From: Flagellimonas taeanensis
GTDB lineage: Bacteria > Bacteroidota > Bacteroidia > Flavobacteriales > Flavobacteriaceae
NCBI RefSeq assembly: GCF_003584105.1
Contig: NZ_QXFO01000028.1
Location: 179,282-243,281, forward strand
Length of the DNA stretch: 64,000 nucleotides
Direction of reading: 5' to 3'
Position 1 is the first letter of the stretch. Every line of letters starts with the position of its first letter. The position numbers and the translations under genes are program-made. The notes beneath the pieces are model-generated. The model was not told where the DNA came from. It searched no databases and worked only from the letters and a program-made list of their open reading frames with translations. Positions 43,963 to 53,491 of the stretch are shown piece by piece.

Positions 43963-44916
43963 ATGGTAAGAATTTTAGCCAATGATGGCTTGGCCCAATC
44001 GGGAATCGATTTGCTGAAAAGCGAAGGTTTTGAAGTCCTTACTACAAGGGTCGCCCAAGAACAACTGGCCAACTTTATCAACAAAAATCAAATCACCGGT
44101 CTTTTGGTGCGCAGTGCCACAGAGGTGGATAAGAAGACCATGAATGCCTGCCCTGGCCTGAAGTTAATCGGACGTGGTGGTGTGGGTATGGACAATATTG
44201 ATGTGAAGCATGCCGAGTCCAAGGGAATCCATGTCATCAATACCCCTGAAGCCTCTTCAGAATCAGTGGCCGAACTGGTATTTGGGCACCTGTTCAACGG
44301 GATCAGGTTCCTACACGATTCCAACCGGAATATGCCCTTGGATGGGGACAGCATGTTCAAACAGCTGAAAAAAAGCTATTCAGGAGGCGTTGAACTACGG
44401 GGTAAAACGTTGGGTATTATCGGTTTTGGGAAAATTGGACAAGCAACGGCCAAAATGGCATTGGCATTGGGCATGAAGGTCCTTTTTACTGACCATCATG
44501 TGGCCAAGACCACATTGGAAGTCCCTTTCTATGACGGACGGTCCATAAAATTCGACCTGGAAGCGGTGGATTTGGATGCCGTGCTGAAACAATCCGATTT
44601 TGTGAGCATACACGTGCCCGCACAGGAAAAATACATCATCGGGAAAAAGGAACTTGCCCAAATGAAACATGGGGCTGGAATCATCAATACCTCACGTGGA
44701 GGTGTACTGGACGAAGTGGCCCTGGTGGATGCCTTGGACAGTGGACACCTATCATTTGCCGGGTTGGATGTCTATGAATCCGAACCAAAGCCAGAGATCA
44801 AGATCTTGATGAATCCCAAAATATCCCTTTCGCCACATATCGGAGCCTCTACCATTGAGGCGCAGCAGCGCATTGGGGTGGAATTGGCCCAACAGATTAT
44901 CAAATTGCTAAAATAG
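43963..44916 (+). CDS. D-2-hydroxyacid dehydrogenase, probable 3-phosphoglycerate dehydrogenase
   Basis: A 317-residue NAD-dependent dehydrogenase. The nucleotide motif is GKTLGIIGFGKIGQATAKMA. The catalytic Arg, Glu and His are in NTSRGGVLDEVAL, LDVYESEPKP and LSPHIGAST. There is no C-terminal ACT domain, so it is a short SerA-type enzyme without serine feedback through ACT. Its position directly behind serC argues for 3-phosphoglycerate as substrate. Other 2-hydroxyacids remain possible. Confidence 0.9.
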   Translation: MVRILANDGLAQSGIDLLKSEGFEVLTTRVAQEQLANFINKNQITGLLVRSATEVDKKTMNACPGLKLIGRGGVGMDNIDVKHAESKGIHVINTPEASSESVAELVFGHLFNGIRFLHDSNRNMPLDGDSMFKQLKKSYSGGVELRGKTLGIIGFGKIGQATAKMALALGMKVLFTDHHVAKTTLEVPFYDGRSIKFDLEAVDLDAVLKQSDFVSIHVPAQEKYIIGKKELAQMKHGAGIINTSRGGVLDEVALVDALDSGHLSFAGLDVYESEPKPEIKILMNPKISLSPHIGASTIEAQQRIGVELAQQIIKLLK

Positions 44917-44994
44917 CGGCTTTTTACCATCTGATCGGAACTTCAAAACCCAGTTTTTTGTACATTGTCCTTCTAACCTTAACGTAAAGAAAAA

Positions 44995-45636
44995 ATGTCA
45001 GGATTATTGGATTTATTGAATAGCCCTATGGGCAGACAAATGATCAGCGGGGTTGCCAACCAAACAGGACAATCGGAAAGCAAGACAGCTGATGTGTTGA
45101 GCATGGCTATGCCCCTTTTGATGGGTGCCATGAAAAAGAATACCTCAACACCTGGTGGAGCACAGGGATTGATGGATGCCCTCTCCTCCAGACACGACGG
45201 CAGTATCTTGAACGATCTTGGTGGACTTTTTGGAGGTGGTGTGGACCAAAGCGTGATGAACGATGGCGCAGGGATACTTGGCCATGTGTTTGGCGCAAAG
45301 CAACCACAGGTGGAAAATGCCTTAAGTAGCAAATCTGGTTTGGATGCCGGTACCATATCCCAGATATTGAAGATTGCAGCCCCTATCCTATTGGGGTATT
45401 TGGGCCAACAGACCCGCCAGCAAAAAGTGAACAGTCCCGATGGCCTCAATGGTCTTTTGGGAGGTTTGCTGGGCGGAAACAAAAAGGCAGCAAAACAGCA
45501 ATCCCTTATCGAAACCTTTTTGGATTCCGATGGTGATGGTAGCGTCATAGACGATTTGGCCGGGATGGTACTGAACAGCGGTGGATCTAAGAAAAGTGGT
45601 CTAGGCGGCCTATTGGGTGGTTTATTTGGAAAATAA
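44995..45636 (+). CDS. DUF937 domain protein
   Basis: A 213-residue protein of the DUF937 (YidB-like) family. Hydrophobic, Gly-rich segments repeat (LLDLLNSPMGRQMI, DLGGLFGGGVDQSV, APILLGYLGQQTRQQ, GLLGGLLGGNKKAAK). An acidic calcium-loop-like DSDGDGSVIDDLAG lies near residue 180, and the C-terminus reads GLGGLLGGLFGK. There is no signal peptide. The function is unknown. It is separated from the serine genes by 78 bases and ends in a strong terminator. Confidence 0.85.
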   Translation: MSGLLDLLNSPMGRQMISGVANQTGQSESKTADVLSMAMPLLMGAMKKNTSTPGGAQGLMDALSSRHDGSILNDLGGLFGGGVDQSVMNDGAGILGHVFGAKQPQVENALSSKSGLDAGTISQILKIAAPILLGYLGQQTRQQKVNSPDGLNGLLGGLLGGNKKAAKQQSLIETFLDSDGDGSVIDDLAGMVLNSGGSKKSGLGGLLGGLFGK

Positions 45637-45663
45637 TCGCTTAAATCAACATTATTTAACAGG

Positions 45664-45693
45664 GCCATTTGAGTTTTCAAATGGCTTTTTTTT
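45664..45693 (+). terminator. Intrinsic terminator after the DUF937 gene
   Basis: GCCATTTGA and TCAAATGGC form a 9-bp perfect stem with a GTTT loop, followed by eight Ts. Confidence 0.92.
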
Positions 45694-45706
45694 GTATCTT
45701 AACCTT

Positions 45707-46165
45707 ATGAAAAAGAGAATTTTATCCCATTTTATAGCAGTGGTTTCCGGAGTATTTCTATTGATATCCTGCACGGCCCAAAAAGAAGTCTTGGACATTT
45801 CCAGTGAGGAGCAGGCAGTGTTCGACTCTGCTGAAGAGGAACCTGTAGAAATCAAGGATGAGAAAACGGAATATGAGATCATCATCATTGAACCCGGGTT
45901 TTATACCTGGCTGCAGTCCATAGCAAGGCCTGAAGGCTATTATTCCCAAAGTTTTTTGGAAAGCCGTAACGCCATTATGGTCATCAATTGGAACCAACGG
46001 GTGTTGCAGCCCTCCATGTACAATCCCAATCTGTACGAAATGCAGATCAATTACGACCCCAATATCGATTATGGCTATGAGGTCAACTACAAGCTCTACA
46101 ATTACTTTGTGTATTTCCAACGAAAATACAACCAACGCTTAGGCCCTTTCTTTCCTAGGATTTAA
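45707..46165 (+). CDS. DUF6146-like lipoprotein
   Basis: A 152-residue lipoprotein: signal peptide with lipobox LLISCTAQ, an acidic linker (SSEEQAVFDSAEEEPVEIKD), then a conserved globular part rich in Tyr and Trp (FYTWLQSIARPEGYYSQSFL, YFVYFQRKYNQRLGPFFPRI). It resembles DUF6146, found in Flavobacteriia in this same gene neighbourhood as far as I recall. The start is ATG 45707; upstream in-frame codons overlap the terminator. The function is unknown. Confidence 0.75.
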   Translation: MKKRILSHFIAVVSGVFLLISCTAQKEVLDISSEEQAVFDSAEEEPVEIKDEKTEYEIIIIEPGFYTWLQSIARPEGYYSQSFLESRNAIMVINWNQRVLQPSMYNPNLYEMQINYDPNIDYGYEVNYKLYNYFVYFQRKYNQRLGPFFPRI

Positions 46166-46197
46166 TGTGTTATTTTTGTGCCAACTATTTCTAGGCA

Positions 46198-46713
46198 ATG
46201 GAAAAATTGAAAAAGCGTTGGGAAATCCAGAAAAACTGGCAGTTGCTTTTCCCAGTTCTTGGCGTTCTCTTGACCGTTTTCGCCGCTTTTCTCATCTCCA
46301 AGGATTCCCCTAAGTGGTTTGGTGTGGAAAACACTACAATTGGATGGTTCACTATCATAGTTTTTTGTACCGTACTGTCCCTTTGTTTGGTCCGTTTTTT
46401 CTTATGGTGTTTCAAAAAACTGGAGCACAAGTGGAAAGTGACCTACAAGTGGGAAATGATCGCCATTTTCATTGTTTTTGCCATCACCGGTTCCCTCTCA
46501 GGCAAATTGGCCGGTCCACTGGTGGAATTGTTGGGTCTGGGGCGTGAAATGACACATCCCGCTTTGTATTGGACAGCACGGATTGTCCTTATTCTTCCCA
46601 TTTATAAAATAATCTTGGTCATCGTGGGTTGGCTCTTCGGGCAGTTCCGATTCTTTTTGGAATTCGAGAAAAAAATGCTCAGGCGTATGGGTTTGGGCTT
46701 TTTGCTCCCATAG
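46198..46713 (+). CDS. DUF6787-like membrane protein
   Basis: A 171-residue membrane protein with four predicted helices (about residues 17-34, 47-67, 85-104 and 124-145) and basic ends. Landmarks are EKLKKRWEIQKNWQLLFPVL and the C-terminal FRFFLEFEKKMLRRMGL. I take it as DUF6787, a family recalled from this neighbourhood, not checked. The function is unknown. A TATTTTTG element at 46171-46178 lies 20 bases before the start. Confidence 0.7.
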   Translation: MEKLKKRWEIQKNWQLLFPVLGVLLTVFAAFLISKDSPKWFGVENTTIGWFTIIVFCTVLSLCLVRFFLWCFKKLEHKWKVTYKWEMIAIFIVFAITGSLSGKLAGPLVELLGLGREMTHPALYWTARIVLILPIYKIILVIVGWLFGQFRFFLEFEKKMLRRMGLGFLLP

Positions 46714-46766
46714 TTTATGTTTTTTTTAACACGGATTGTGCAAAGCGGTTGGTTACTTTGTTCTGT

Positions 46767-47102
46767 ATGACCTCGTTCCTCCATAAACGCATTGGTATTA
46801 TTGTTTCCCTGATCATGTCCGTGGCCATTTTGGCCCCTTCCATGATAAAATTGGGGCATGCCTTGCATGGACACAATTCGGAGAAAAAATGTGTGTCCTA
46901 CGGAACAAATCATATCCACAGTTCAGATTTTGACTGTGATTTTCATGATTTTACACTGGCATCCAAAGTTTTGTTCTCCTCCCAGTTTGTATATACACCT
47001 GTGGAGGTCCCTAAAATTGTGTATTCCAGTACCTACCTTTCCACTGTTTTTGAATCTTGTTCAGCGAAGCATTTTGCTTCAAGGGCGCCCCCATCGGCAT
47101 AG
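46767..47102 (+). CDS. His/Cys-rich small exported protein, probable zinc-related
   Basis: A 111-residue protein with an N-terminal signal-like helix (IGIIVSLIMSVAILAPSMI). A stretch rich in metal-type residues follows (GHALHGHNSEKKCVSYGTNH, then IHSSDFDCDFHDF), with several His, two Cys and Asp in a pattern seen in small proteins encoded next to zinc-type TonB receptors. The C-terminal half is ordinary and its end is Cys/His/Arg containing. It precedes the TonB receptor by 44 bases. The role is inferred: periplasmic metal handling. The start is ATG 46767. Confidence 0.65.
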   Translation: MTSFLHKRIGIIVSLIMSVAILAPSMIKLGHALHGHNSEKKCVSYGTNHIHSSDFDCDFHDFTLASKVLFSSQFVYTPVEVPKIVYSSTYLSTVFESCSAKHFASRAPPSA

Positions 47103-47146
47103 CGTCTGACATCCATACTGAATTTCAAAAACTTTATCATCCAAAA

Positions 47147-49399
47147 ATGAAACAATTTTATATTTCAATGCTTTTGGCATTGACACCTCTATTGATATGC
47201 GCACAAAATACATTAACGGGCAAAATAACAGATTCGGAAAACAATGGGCCCTTGGAACAGGTGTCCGTTTACTTTCCCCAATTGGAAAAAGGGACGGTCA
47301 CCGATATAAATGGGGATTTTACCCTCAGGGGACTTCCCGAAGGATCGTACAAATTGGTCGTTGCCTATCTGGGTTATGAAACCTATTCCACCTCTTTTCA
47401 AATCACTTCCGGGTCAAACCAATTTGATTATCAGATGCAGCCATCGGCCATAGAAATCGATGAAGTGGTCCTCTCCACCCCTTTCCACAAATTGGAACGC
47501 GAAAATGTGATGAAGGTGGAGCAAAAATCCATCGCGGAGCTCAAAAGCAATGGGGCCATTACGCTTGCCGATGGAATCACCAATATTCCCGGGGTCTCTT
47601 CCGTTTCCACGGGTATGGGCATCGGAAAGCCCGTCATCCGGGGTCTGAGTTTTAATCGGGTGGTTGTCTATACCCAAGGGGTGCGCTTGGAAAACCAGCA
47701 GTTTGGCGGAGAACATGGTCTGGGCATCAACGATGCCGGGATATCCAGCGTGGAGGTCATTAAGGGGCCCGCTTCGCTATTGTATGGTTCGGATGCCTTG
47801 GGAGGCGTGCTTTATCTGAATCCAGAAAGTTTTGAACTGCCCGGACAGACCTCGGGTGATGTCAACCTGAACTATTTTACCAATACCTTGGGCTATGGGG
47901 CCAATGCAGGTTTCAAGACTTCAGGGGAGAGATTCAAATTTTTGGCACGTGGGGCCTACGCCTCCAACGCCGATTATGAAACAGGGGACGGAACCAGTGT
48001 CACCAATTCAAGATTCAATGAAGCCGACTTCAAAACAGGCCTTGCTTACCAAGCCACCCAATTCAAATCAGAGCTCCGCTACAACTACAATGCCTCAAAA
48101 CTTGGTATTCCTGAAGAAATAGGGGTCCAGAACAATGATCGGGACCCGCTTTTGCCCAACCAAGAGATCTCCACGCACATCATCAGTTCCAAGAACAACT
48201 TTTTCTTTAAGAAATCGAGTCTGGAAGCCACGTTTGGGTATACATTCAATGATCGGAAAGAATTTGAGGAACACCATCATGAAGAAGAGGGTGAAGAACA
48301 CGAGGAAGAGGAAGGAGAAGAAGGTCCTGCACTGCATATGGAACTCAGTACCTTCAATTACAACATCCAATTCAATCCGCAATGGGGCAAAATGACCACT
48401 ATTTTTGGAATCCAGGGCATGCACCAAAAAAATGAAAATTTTGGGGAAGAAGTATTGATTCCGGATGCCATTACCAATGACTTTGGAATTTTGGCCACTT
48501 CACATATCCACTTCGAACATAGTGATCTGCAATTAGGATTACGGTATGACCTCCGTTCCATCAACGGAGAAGAAAGTGGTGTGGTCGGCGATGAAACCTA
48601 CATTGGTGCCTTGGATAGGAATTTTAACAGTTTCAATGCCTCAGCAGGGATTCGCATGGACCTTACGCCAAATATCATAGGTCGATTCAATCTTGCCACT
48701 GGGTTCAGGGCCCCTAACCTATCGGAACTGACCTCCAATGGTCTGCACAGTGGTGCCAACCGTGTGGAGATTGGGAATGCTGATCTAAAAAGTGAGCAGA
48801 ACTTTCAGGTAGATGTAGCACTGGAATATAACAACAAACATTTCGAATCCTATATCAATGCCTTTTACAATGGAGTAAGCGATTTTATTTATTTACAACC
48901 TACGGGAGAGTTTAGGGAAGAAGACCCGATCTACGACTTTCAGCAACAGAATGCGACCCTATATGGAGGTGAATTCGGGTTCCATCTGCATCCCCACCCT
49001 TTGGATTGGCTCCATTTGGAGAGCAGTTACGACATCGTTTATGGACAGCTGGAGGATAAATCCAACCTACCATTGATTCCTGCCAACCGGTGGACCAACA
49101 CCTTCCGGGTGGAATGGAAAAAAAGGGCTTCTCAGTACAGATGCTATGCATTCGTGACCCTTCAGACCCATTTTGACCAAAACAAGGTGGCTGATTTTGA
49201 GACCCCAACACCCCGATACAACCTTTTTAATATGGGCATTGGTGGGGATGTCAGGATTTTTGACCAAAAAATTGGGTATAAGATTAGTGGGAACAATCTT
49301 TTTGATAAGAACTACATCTCCCATTTGTCCCGTTTGAAGACCGATGGCATTGCCAACATGGGCAGGAACATCGCTTTTAACCTAAGCATTCCACTGTAG
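47147..49399 (+). CDS. TonB-dependent receptor, probable zinc/metal uptake
   Basis: A 750-residue outer-membrane receptor. After the signal peptide (YISMLLALTPLLICAQ) comes a carboxypeptidase-like regulatory domain (residues 20-105, TLTGKITDSENNGPLEQVSV). The plug follows (about 120-230, GITNIPGVSSVSTGMGIGKP, GPASLLYGSDALGGVLY), then the beta-barrel ending GRNIAFNLSIPL. A surface loop near residue 390 is packed with His and Glu (EEHHHEEEGEEHEEEEGEEG), as in ZnuD-type zinc receptors. With the His/Cys-rich gene upstream, zinc is the most likely substrate; no Zur site was identified. Confidence 0.9.
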   Translation: MKQFYISMLLALTPLLICAQNTLTGKITDSENNGPLEQVSVYFPQLEKGTVTDINGDFTLRGLPEGSYKLVVAYLGYETYSTSFQITSGSNQFDYQMQPSAIEIDEVVLSTPFHKLERENVMKVEQKSIAELKSNGAITLADGITNIPGVSSVSTGMGIGKPVIRGLSFNRVVVYTQGVRLENQQFGGEHGLGINDAGISSVEVIKGPASLLYGSDALGGVLYLNPESFELPGQTSGDVNLNYFTNTLGYGANAGFKTSGERFKFLARGAYASNADYETGDGTSVTNSRFNEADFKTGLAYQATQFKSELRYNYNASKLGIPEEIGVQNNDRDPLLPNQEISTHIISSKNNFFFKKSSLEATFGYTFNDRKEFEEHHHEEEGEEHEEEEGEEGPALHMELSTFNYNIQFNPQWGKMTTIFGIQGMHQKNENFGEEVLIPDAITNDFGILATSHIHFEHSDLQLGLRYDLRSINGEESGVVGDETYIGALDRNFNSFNASAGIRMDLTPNIIGRFNLATGFRAPNLSELTSNGLHSGANRVEIGNADLKSEQNFQVDVALEYNNKHFESYINAFYNGVSDFIYLQPTGEFREEDPIYDFQQQNATLYGGEFGFHLHPHPLDWLHLESSYDIVYGQLEDKSNLPLIPANRWTNTFRVEWKKRASQYRCYAFVTLQTHFDQNKVADFETPTPRYNLFNMGIGGDVRIFDQKIGYKISGNNLFDKNYISHLSRLKTDGIANMGRNIAFNLSIPL

Positions 49400-49435
49400 G
49401 TAGGTCAAAACAAAAAAAGGATAATTGCATTAAGA

Positions 49436-49741
49436 TCAAAGGTCAATCTTTTTAGGTTGGCCTTTTTTCTTTGAAGCCAAGAGATAAGTATAGATCCAAG
49501 TCAACGTGAAGGTGGGGATCACATCCAGACCGGGGATAAGCTCCTCGGCAAAGGTAATCAAACCGGCAGCCTGTCCAACCCTGCCCTTGTACAGCCGTGT
49601 CATGAGCCATCCGGCCACCGGTGCCCAGATTACATCGGAGAACTCCCCTATACCCGGGATTGCGTAGGATATCATCCCGATACCATCGAACAACAACCCC
49701 AATAGAAGGTTGCGGTACTTATTATCTTTTTCTTCTGCCAT
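49436..49741 (-). CDS. Small membrane protein of unknown function
   Basis: A 101-residue protein with three hydrophobic stretches (LLLGLLFDGIGMISYAIPGI, VIWAPVAGWLMTRLY, LDVIPTFTLTWIYTYLLA) and a basic C-terminus (KKKGQPKK). No named family is recognised beyond a conserved hypothetical of Flavobacteriia. Its last codons form one strand-symmetric hairpin that can act as terminator for the convergent TonB receptor gene. It follows folE on the same strand after about 40 bases. Confidence 0.7.
   Translation of the reverse strand: MAEEKDNKYRNLLLGLLFDGIGMISYAIPGIGEFSDVIWAPVAGWLMTRLYKGRVGQAAGLITFAEELIPGLDVIPTFTLTWIYTYLLASKKKGQPKKIDL
49438..49468 (+). terminator. Intrinsic terminator after the TonB receptor
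   Basis: AAAGGTCAA and TTGGCCTTT pair over 9 bp (one G-T pair) with a 10-base loop, then Ts. It overlaps the coding end of the convergent 101-residue gene. Confidence 0.75.
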
Positions 49742-49783
49742 AAAGGAAAAATAGGAATTCCCTTTGAATTGGAAAAATCCAGT

Positions 49784-50383
49784 TTAGGACAAATTTGCAC
49801 TGATCAATTTCAGGAACTCGTTGCGTGTTTCTATTTTCTCGAACTGGCCCCTGAAACCAGAGGTTGTAGTAACCGAGTTTTGTTTTTGCACCCCGCGCAT
49901 CATCATGCACATGTGCGAAGCTTCTATCACCACGGCAACCCCCTTGGGCTTTAACGTACTGTTGATGCACTCCAAGATATCATGGGTCAATCGTTCCTGG
50001 ACCTGGAGCCTGCGGGCAAAAACATCCACCACTCTTGGAATCTTGCTAAGACCTACAATGTGGCCATTGGGAATGTAAGCCACATGGGCCTTCCCAAAGA
50101 ATGGGAGCATATGGTGTTCACAAAGGGAATAGACCTCAATATCCTTGATGATGACCATATCATCATACTTTTCCGCGAACATGGCCCCTTTCAGGATCTC
50201 TGTGGCATCCTGCTTGTAGCCTTGCGTCAAGAAAAGCATAGCCTTTGCGGCACGCTCCGGCGTTTTCAGCAATCCTTCACGGGTCACGTCCTCACCAAGG
50301 TCGTCCATGATTTTGGAGAAGTGTTCCTTCACCTCATTGGTAATTTCTATGCTATATTCTTCTAGATATCTGTATGGTGCCAT
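49784..50383 (-). CDS. folE: GTP cyclohydrolase I
   Basis: Zinc enzyme that turns GTP into dihydroneopterin triphosphate for folate and related pterins. Motifs: zinc ligands in [19 protein letters not shown], catalytic [20 protein letters not shown], and the C-terminal [17 protein letters not shown] with the third ligand Cys. It is 199 residues. The start is ATG 50383 ([11 protein letters not shown]), overlapping the msrA stop by one base (TGATG), so the two are coupled. Confidence 0.96.
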   Translation of the reverse strand: MAPYRYLEEYSIEITNEVKEHFSKIMDDLGEDVTREGLLKTPERAAKAMLFLTQGYKQDATEILKGAMFAEKYDDMVIIKDIEVYSLCEHHMLPFFGKAHVAYIPNGHIVGLSKIPRVVDVFARRLQVQERLTHDILECINSTLKPKGVAVVIEASHMCMMMRGVQKQNSVTTTSGFRGQFEKIETRNEFLKLISANLS

Positions 50384-50934
50384 CAAGTGCTTTTTTGTGA
50401 TAGTAGGGCATTCAGTTTTTTGATCTTTGGATCGATGATGAACTGGCAATACGGTTGTTGCCTGTGGTCGTTGTAATAGTTATGGTGTTCTTCCTCGGCC
50501 AGATAAAATGGTTTTTCTTCGGATATGGCGGTCACGATTGGCAATGCAAAGATGCCTTCTTTTTCCAAAAGGGCAATGAATTCCTCCGCAAGATACCGTT
50601 GCTCTTGGCTGGTATAAAAAATCTCGCTGCGGTATTGGGTGCCCACATCGTTTCCTTGCCGGTTCAGCGTGGTGGGGTCGTGCGTGGCAAAAAAGACCTC
50701 CAAAAGTTCTGTGTAAGAAATCTGGGCAGGATCAAAAGTAATCTTGATCGCTTCGGCATGTCCTGTCCTTCCCGTACAAATTTCGCGGTACGCCGGATTT
50801 TTGATGTTCCCACCTGTATAGCCTGGAACCACATCCTTTACGCCATTGAGCCGTTGAAAAACAGCTTCGGTACACCAAAAACAACCGCCAGCAAAAATGG
50901 CGGTCTCGACTGAATTATTTTTTTGTTCACTCAT
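50383..50934 (-). CDS. msrA: Peptide-methionine (S)-S-oxide reductase
   Basis: Repairs oxidised methionine. The catalytic motif [10 protein letters not shown] is at residues 16-25, with the conserved [19 protein letters not shown], and [10 protein letters not shown] further on. It is 183 residues, standard for MsrA without an MsrB fusion; there are no resolving cysteines in the C-terminal tail. It is expressed with folE. A TAACTTTG element at 50949-50942 (minus strand) is only 8 bases from the start. Confidence 0.96.
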   Translation of the reverse strand: MSEQKNNSVETAIFAGGCFWCTEAVFQRLNGVKDVVPGYTGGNIKNPAYREICTGRTGHAEAIKITFDPAQISYTELLEVFFATHDPTTLNRQGNDVGTQYRSEIFYTSQEQRYLAEEFIALLEKEGIFALPIVTAISEEKPFYLAEEEHHNYYNDHRQQPYCQFIIDPKIKKLNALLSQKST

Positions 50935-51093
50935 TATTAATCAAAGTTAAACAAAATAGCTGATTATAGGTCTATTTTGGAAATTAATTGTTTTCTCCTT
51001 AGTCGTTATAAATAGCCAAAACTTTATTTATAAAAATGTAATCTTTGTCCAATCAGCAGTAATCATTACTTTCACCCAGCGAAGTAGTTTTAC

Positions 51094-51762
51094 ATGATCA
51101 AGGCAACAAATATCCAGAAAAGTTATGGTGACCTCAAGGTGTTGAAAGGGGTCGATATCGAAATCCAAAAAGGGGAAGTGGTTTCCATTGTGGGAGCTTC
51201 CGGCGCAGGAAAAACCACTTTATTGCAGATTTTAGGCACTTTGGACTCCCCTACCAACAAAGGAGAAAGCACATTGTTGATCAACGATACCGATGTGAAC
51301 CAATTGAACGACAAAAACCTGGCCCAATTCCGCAATGAGCATATCGGGTTCATTTTTCAGTTCCACCAACTGTTGCCAGAGTTCACTGCCCTGGAAAATG
51401 TCTGCATTCCTGCCTTTATCAAAAAAACGGCAAGAGCAGAGGCCGAAAAACGGGCCAAGGAGCTGTTGGATTTTTTGGGGTTGAAAAACCGCTATGAACA
51501 TAAGCCAAATGCGCTTTCCGGAGGCGAACAGCAACGCGTTGCAGTGGCCCGATCTCTGATGAACAGCCCTTCTGTGGTGTTTGCGGATGAACCCAGTGGA
51601 AACCTGGACTCCGAAAGTGCGGACAACCTGCACAAACTGTTTTTTCAGCTTCGGGATGAATTTGGACAGACCTTTGTCCTGGTGACGCACAACCTTGAAT
51701 TGGCCGATATGGCGGACCGAAAGCTCACCATGGTGGATGGCTTGATCGTTTCCAAAGACTGA
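51094..51762 (+). CDS. ABC transporter ATP-binding protein, LolD-like
   Basis: A 222-residue ATPase with Walker [15 protein letters not shown], signature [15 protein letters not shown], and Walker [13 protein letters not shown], with the extended [20 protein letters not shown] between them. This is the LolD/MacB/FtsE subgroup that acts on lipoproteins or other envelope substrates. No permease gene is adjacent, so its partner is encoded elsewhere. It overlaps no gene but is followed after one base by a TIGR02757 gene. Confidence 0.93.
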   Translation: MIKATNIQKSYGDLKVLKGVDIEIQKGEVVSIVGASGAGKTTLLQILGTLDSPTNKGESTLLINDTDVNQLNDKNLAQFRNEHIGFIFQFHQLLPEFTALENVCIPAFIKKTARAEAEKRAKELLDFLGLKNRYEHKPNALSGGEQQRVAVARSLMNSPSVVFADEPSGNLDSESADNLHKLFFQLRDEFGQTFVLVTHNLELADMADRKLTMVDGLIVSKD

Positions 51763-51763
51763 T

Positions 51764-52528
51764 ATGACCAAAGCAGAGCTAAAGGATTTTTTGGATGCCA
51801 AAGTGTGGGAATACAACCATCCCAAATTTTTGGAGGATGACCCCTTGCAGGTCCCCCATCGGTTTATCCAAAAAGAAGATATCGAAATCAGTGCTTTTTT
51901 AACGGCTACCATCGCGTGGGGCAACCGTAAGAGCATCATTAACAATGCTTCCAGATTGATGGAACTGTTGGATAATGCGCCCTATGATTTTGTGCGGCAT
52001 CATACCGAGGATGATCTGGGCAAACTGGCCCCTTTTGTACACCGCACCTTTAATGGATCCGATTTTGGTTACTTTGTAACCAGTCTAAAAAATATCTACA
52101 CAAATCATGGCGGTCTGGAGGATGTTTTTACCCAACACCAAACAGCAGATTCCATGCAAGGAGCCATTTCCCATTTCAAGGAAGTATTTTTTGAACTGGT
52201 TCACGAACCACGGACGACAAAGCACATTTCCGACCCCAATAAAGGTTCTGCCGCAAAGCGCATCAATATGTTTCTACGTTGGATGGTGCGAGACAATTCC
52301 ACGGGAGTGGATTTTGGATTATGGAAAGGGATCGATCCCGCCAAACTCTCCTGCCCTTTGGATGTGCACTCCGGCAATGTGGCACGGAAGCTAAAATTGC
52401 TCAAACGTAAACAGAATGATGCCAAAGCCCTTCAGGAATTGGACAAAAGTTTGCGAAAGCTCGATGCAACCGATCCTGTAAAATATGATTTTGCTCTCTT
52501 CGGCCTAGGGGTTTTCGAGAAGTTTTAA
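51764..52528 (+). CDS. TIGR02757 family protein
   Basis: A 254-residue protein of the TIGR02757 family, found in many Bacteroidota. Landmarks are ISAFLTATIAWGNRKSIINN, HRTFNGSDFGYFVTSLKNIY, KRINMFLRWMVRDNSTGVDF and LSCPLDVHSGNVARKLKLLK. The latter resembles the helix-hairpin region of HhH DNA glycosylases, but no catalytic Lys is certain. The function is unknown. It starts one base after the ABC ATPase stop and ends in a shared bidirectional terminator. Confidence 0.85.
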   Translation: MTKAELKDFLDAKVWEYNHPKFLEDDPLQVPHRFIQKEDIEISAFLTATIAWGNRKSIINNASRLMELLDNAPYDFVRHHTEDDLGKLAPFVHRTFNGSDFGYFVTSLKNIYTNHGGLEDVFTQHQTADSMQGAISHFKEVFFELVHEPRTTKHISDPNKGSAAKRINMFLRWMVRDNSTGVDFGLWKGIDPAKLSCPLDVHSGNVARKLKLLKRKQNDAKALQELDKSLRKLDATDPVKYDFALFGLGVFEKF

Positions 52529-52547
52529 GCTATACTTTTTTAAAAAG

Positions 52548-52583
52548 AAAAGACCCACCGACATCTATCAGCAGGTCTTTTTT
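52548..52583. terminator. Bidirectional terminator between convergent genes
   Basis: AAAAGACC and GGTCTTTT pair over 8 bp around an 18-base loop, with A- and T-runs on the two sides, so it can end both the TIGR02757 (+) and the lipoprotein (-) transcripts. Confidence 0.75.
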
Positions 52584-52598
52584 AAGAATTTGATTTTC

Positions 52599-53414
52599 TT
52601 ATTTGGTGAACGGATAGGCTGTCCCTAAAATGGTGATGGTGGAATTGGTATAATCTACCTTGATATCCTTGATATCCGCAATGTCCACATCCAAAACACC
52701 GGATTCAATATTTCGTGGGAACAAGACAAAATGCAAGGGGTCTTCAACGGTCAAAGTGTAACCCAGCCCAGCAGAGCTCGTCCCGTTTTGCGACCCATCC
52801 AATAAATATTCATCGTCCCAGATATAAAGGGGTGTGTCGTTCCCCACTATCCATGTTCTTGTGGAATTTTCTTGGTATTCGATCACGGCACCGGTCTGTG
52901 TGGTGATTTTTCCATCTTCTATGACGACGCTGTACCTGAGATGACCGTCTTCATTTTCTCCCAAATTCGTCACCACATGGGTGCCCTCCACTTTGTATTC
53001 ATTGTGATAATAGTTGGTAAAGGTGGCCGTGTGTTCACTATCGGGCTGCCCGTACCAATTCGTGGAAACAATGGTCACAATGCCTTTTCGGGTGACCCCG
53101 TCCTGCCCCAGTACCCCCGTTCCAAAATCTACGGTAATGGTCTTGGGAAATGTGGAAAGGTCCGCCGGGGATATGGTAATGTCCAGATTTTGGGAAGTGG
53201 TTTCGATGGATTTGGCCTGAGAATCGGTTGTCTCACTTTCAGCCGTCAATATAGCATCGCCATTGTTGTTCCCAACATCCTGAAATATTTTGCTAACCGT
53301 AACATACTCCACCAAAGCATCGATGGCAGATTCAGAGGAGGTCTCGTTTTTGACATCTTCTTTGTCACAGCTAAAGAAGAGAAGGGCCAATGCAGGTATC
53401 ATCAGTTTTTTCAT
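52599..53414 (-). CDS. Surface-type lipoprotein of unknown function
   Basis: A 271-residue lipoprotein: signal peptide, lipobox ALLFFSCDKED with the K-E-D signal after Cys that marks surface export in Bacteroidota. An Ala/Ser/Thr-rich linker comes next, then a beta-rich domain from about residue 78 (LDITISPADLSTFPKTITVD, GKITTQTGAVIEYQENSTRT, DIADIKDIKVDYTNSTITIL). No family is recognised. It is a single gene with its own terminator. The function is unknown. Confidence 0.72.
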   Translation of the reverse strand: MKKLMIPALALLFFSCDKEDVKNETSSESAIDALVEYVTVSKIFQDVGNNNGDAILTAESETTDSQAKSIETTSQNLDITISPADLSTFPKTITVDFGTGVLGQDGVTRKGIVTIVSTNWYGQPDSEHTATFTNYYHNEYKVEGTHVVTNLGENEDGHLRYSVVIEDGKITTQTGAVIEYQENSTRTWIVGNDTPLYIWDDEYLLDGSQNGTSSAGLGYTLTVEDPLHFVLFPRNIESGVLDVDIADIKDIKVDYTNSTITILGTAYPFTK

Positions 53415-53491
53415 AATGGATAAGATTTGGAATTACAAATAACGCTAAAATCCTCATTATCCATACGTTCAGGCCGCTGATTTTTTTCTTT

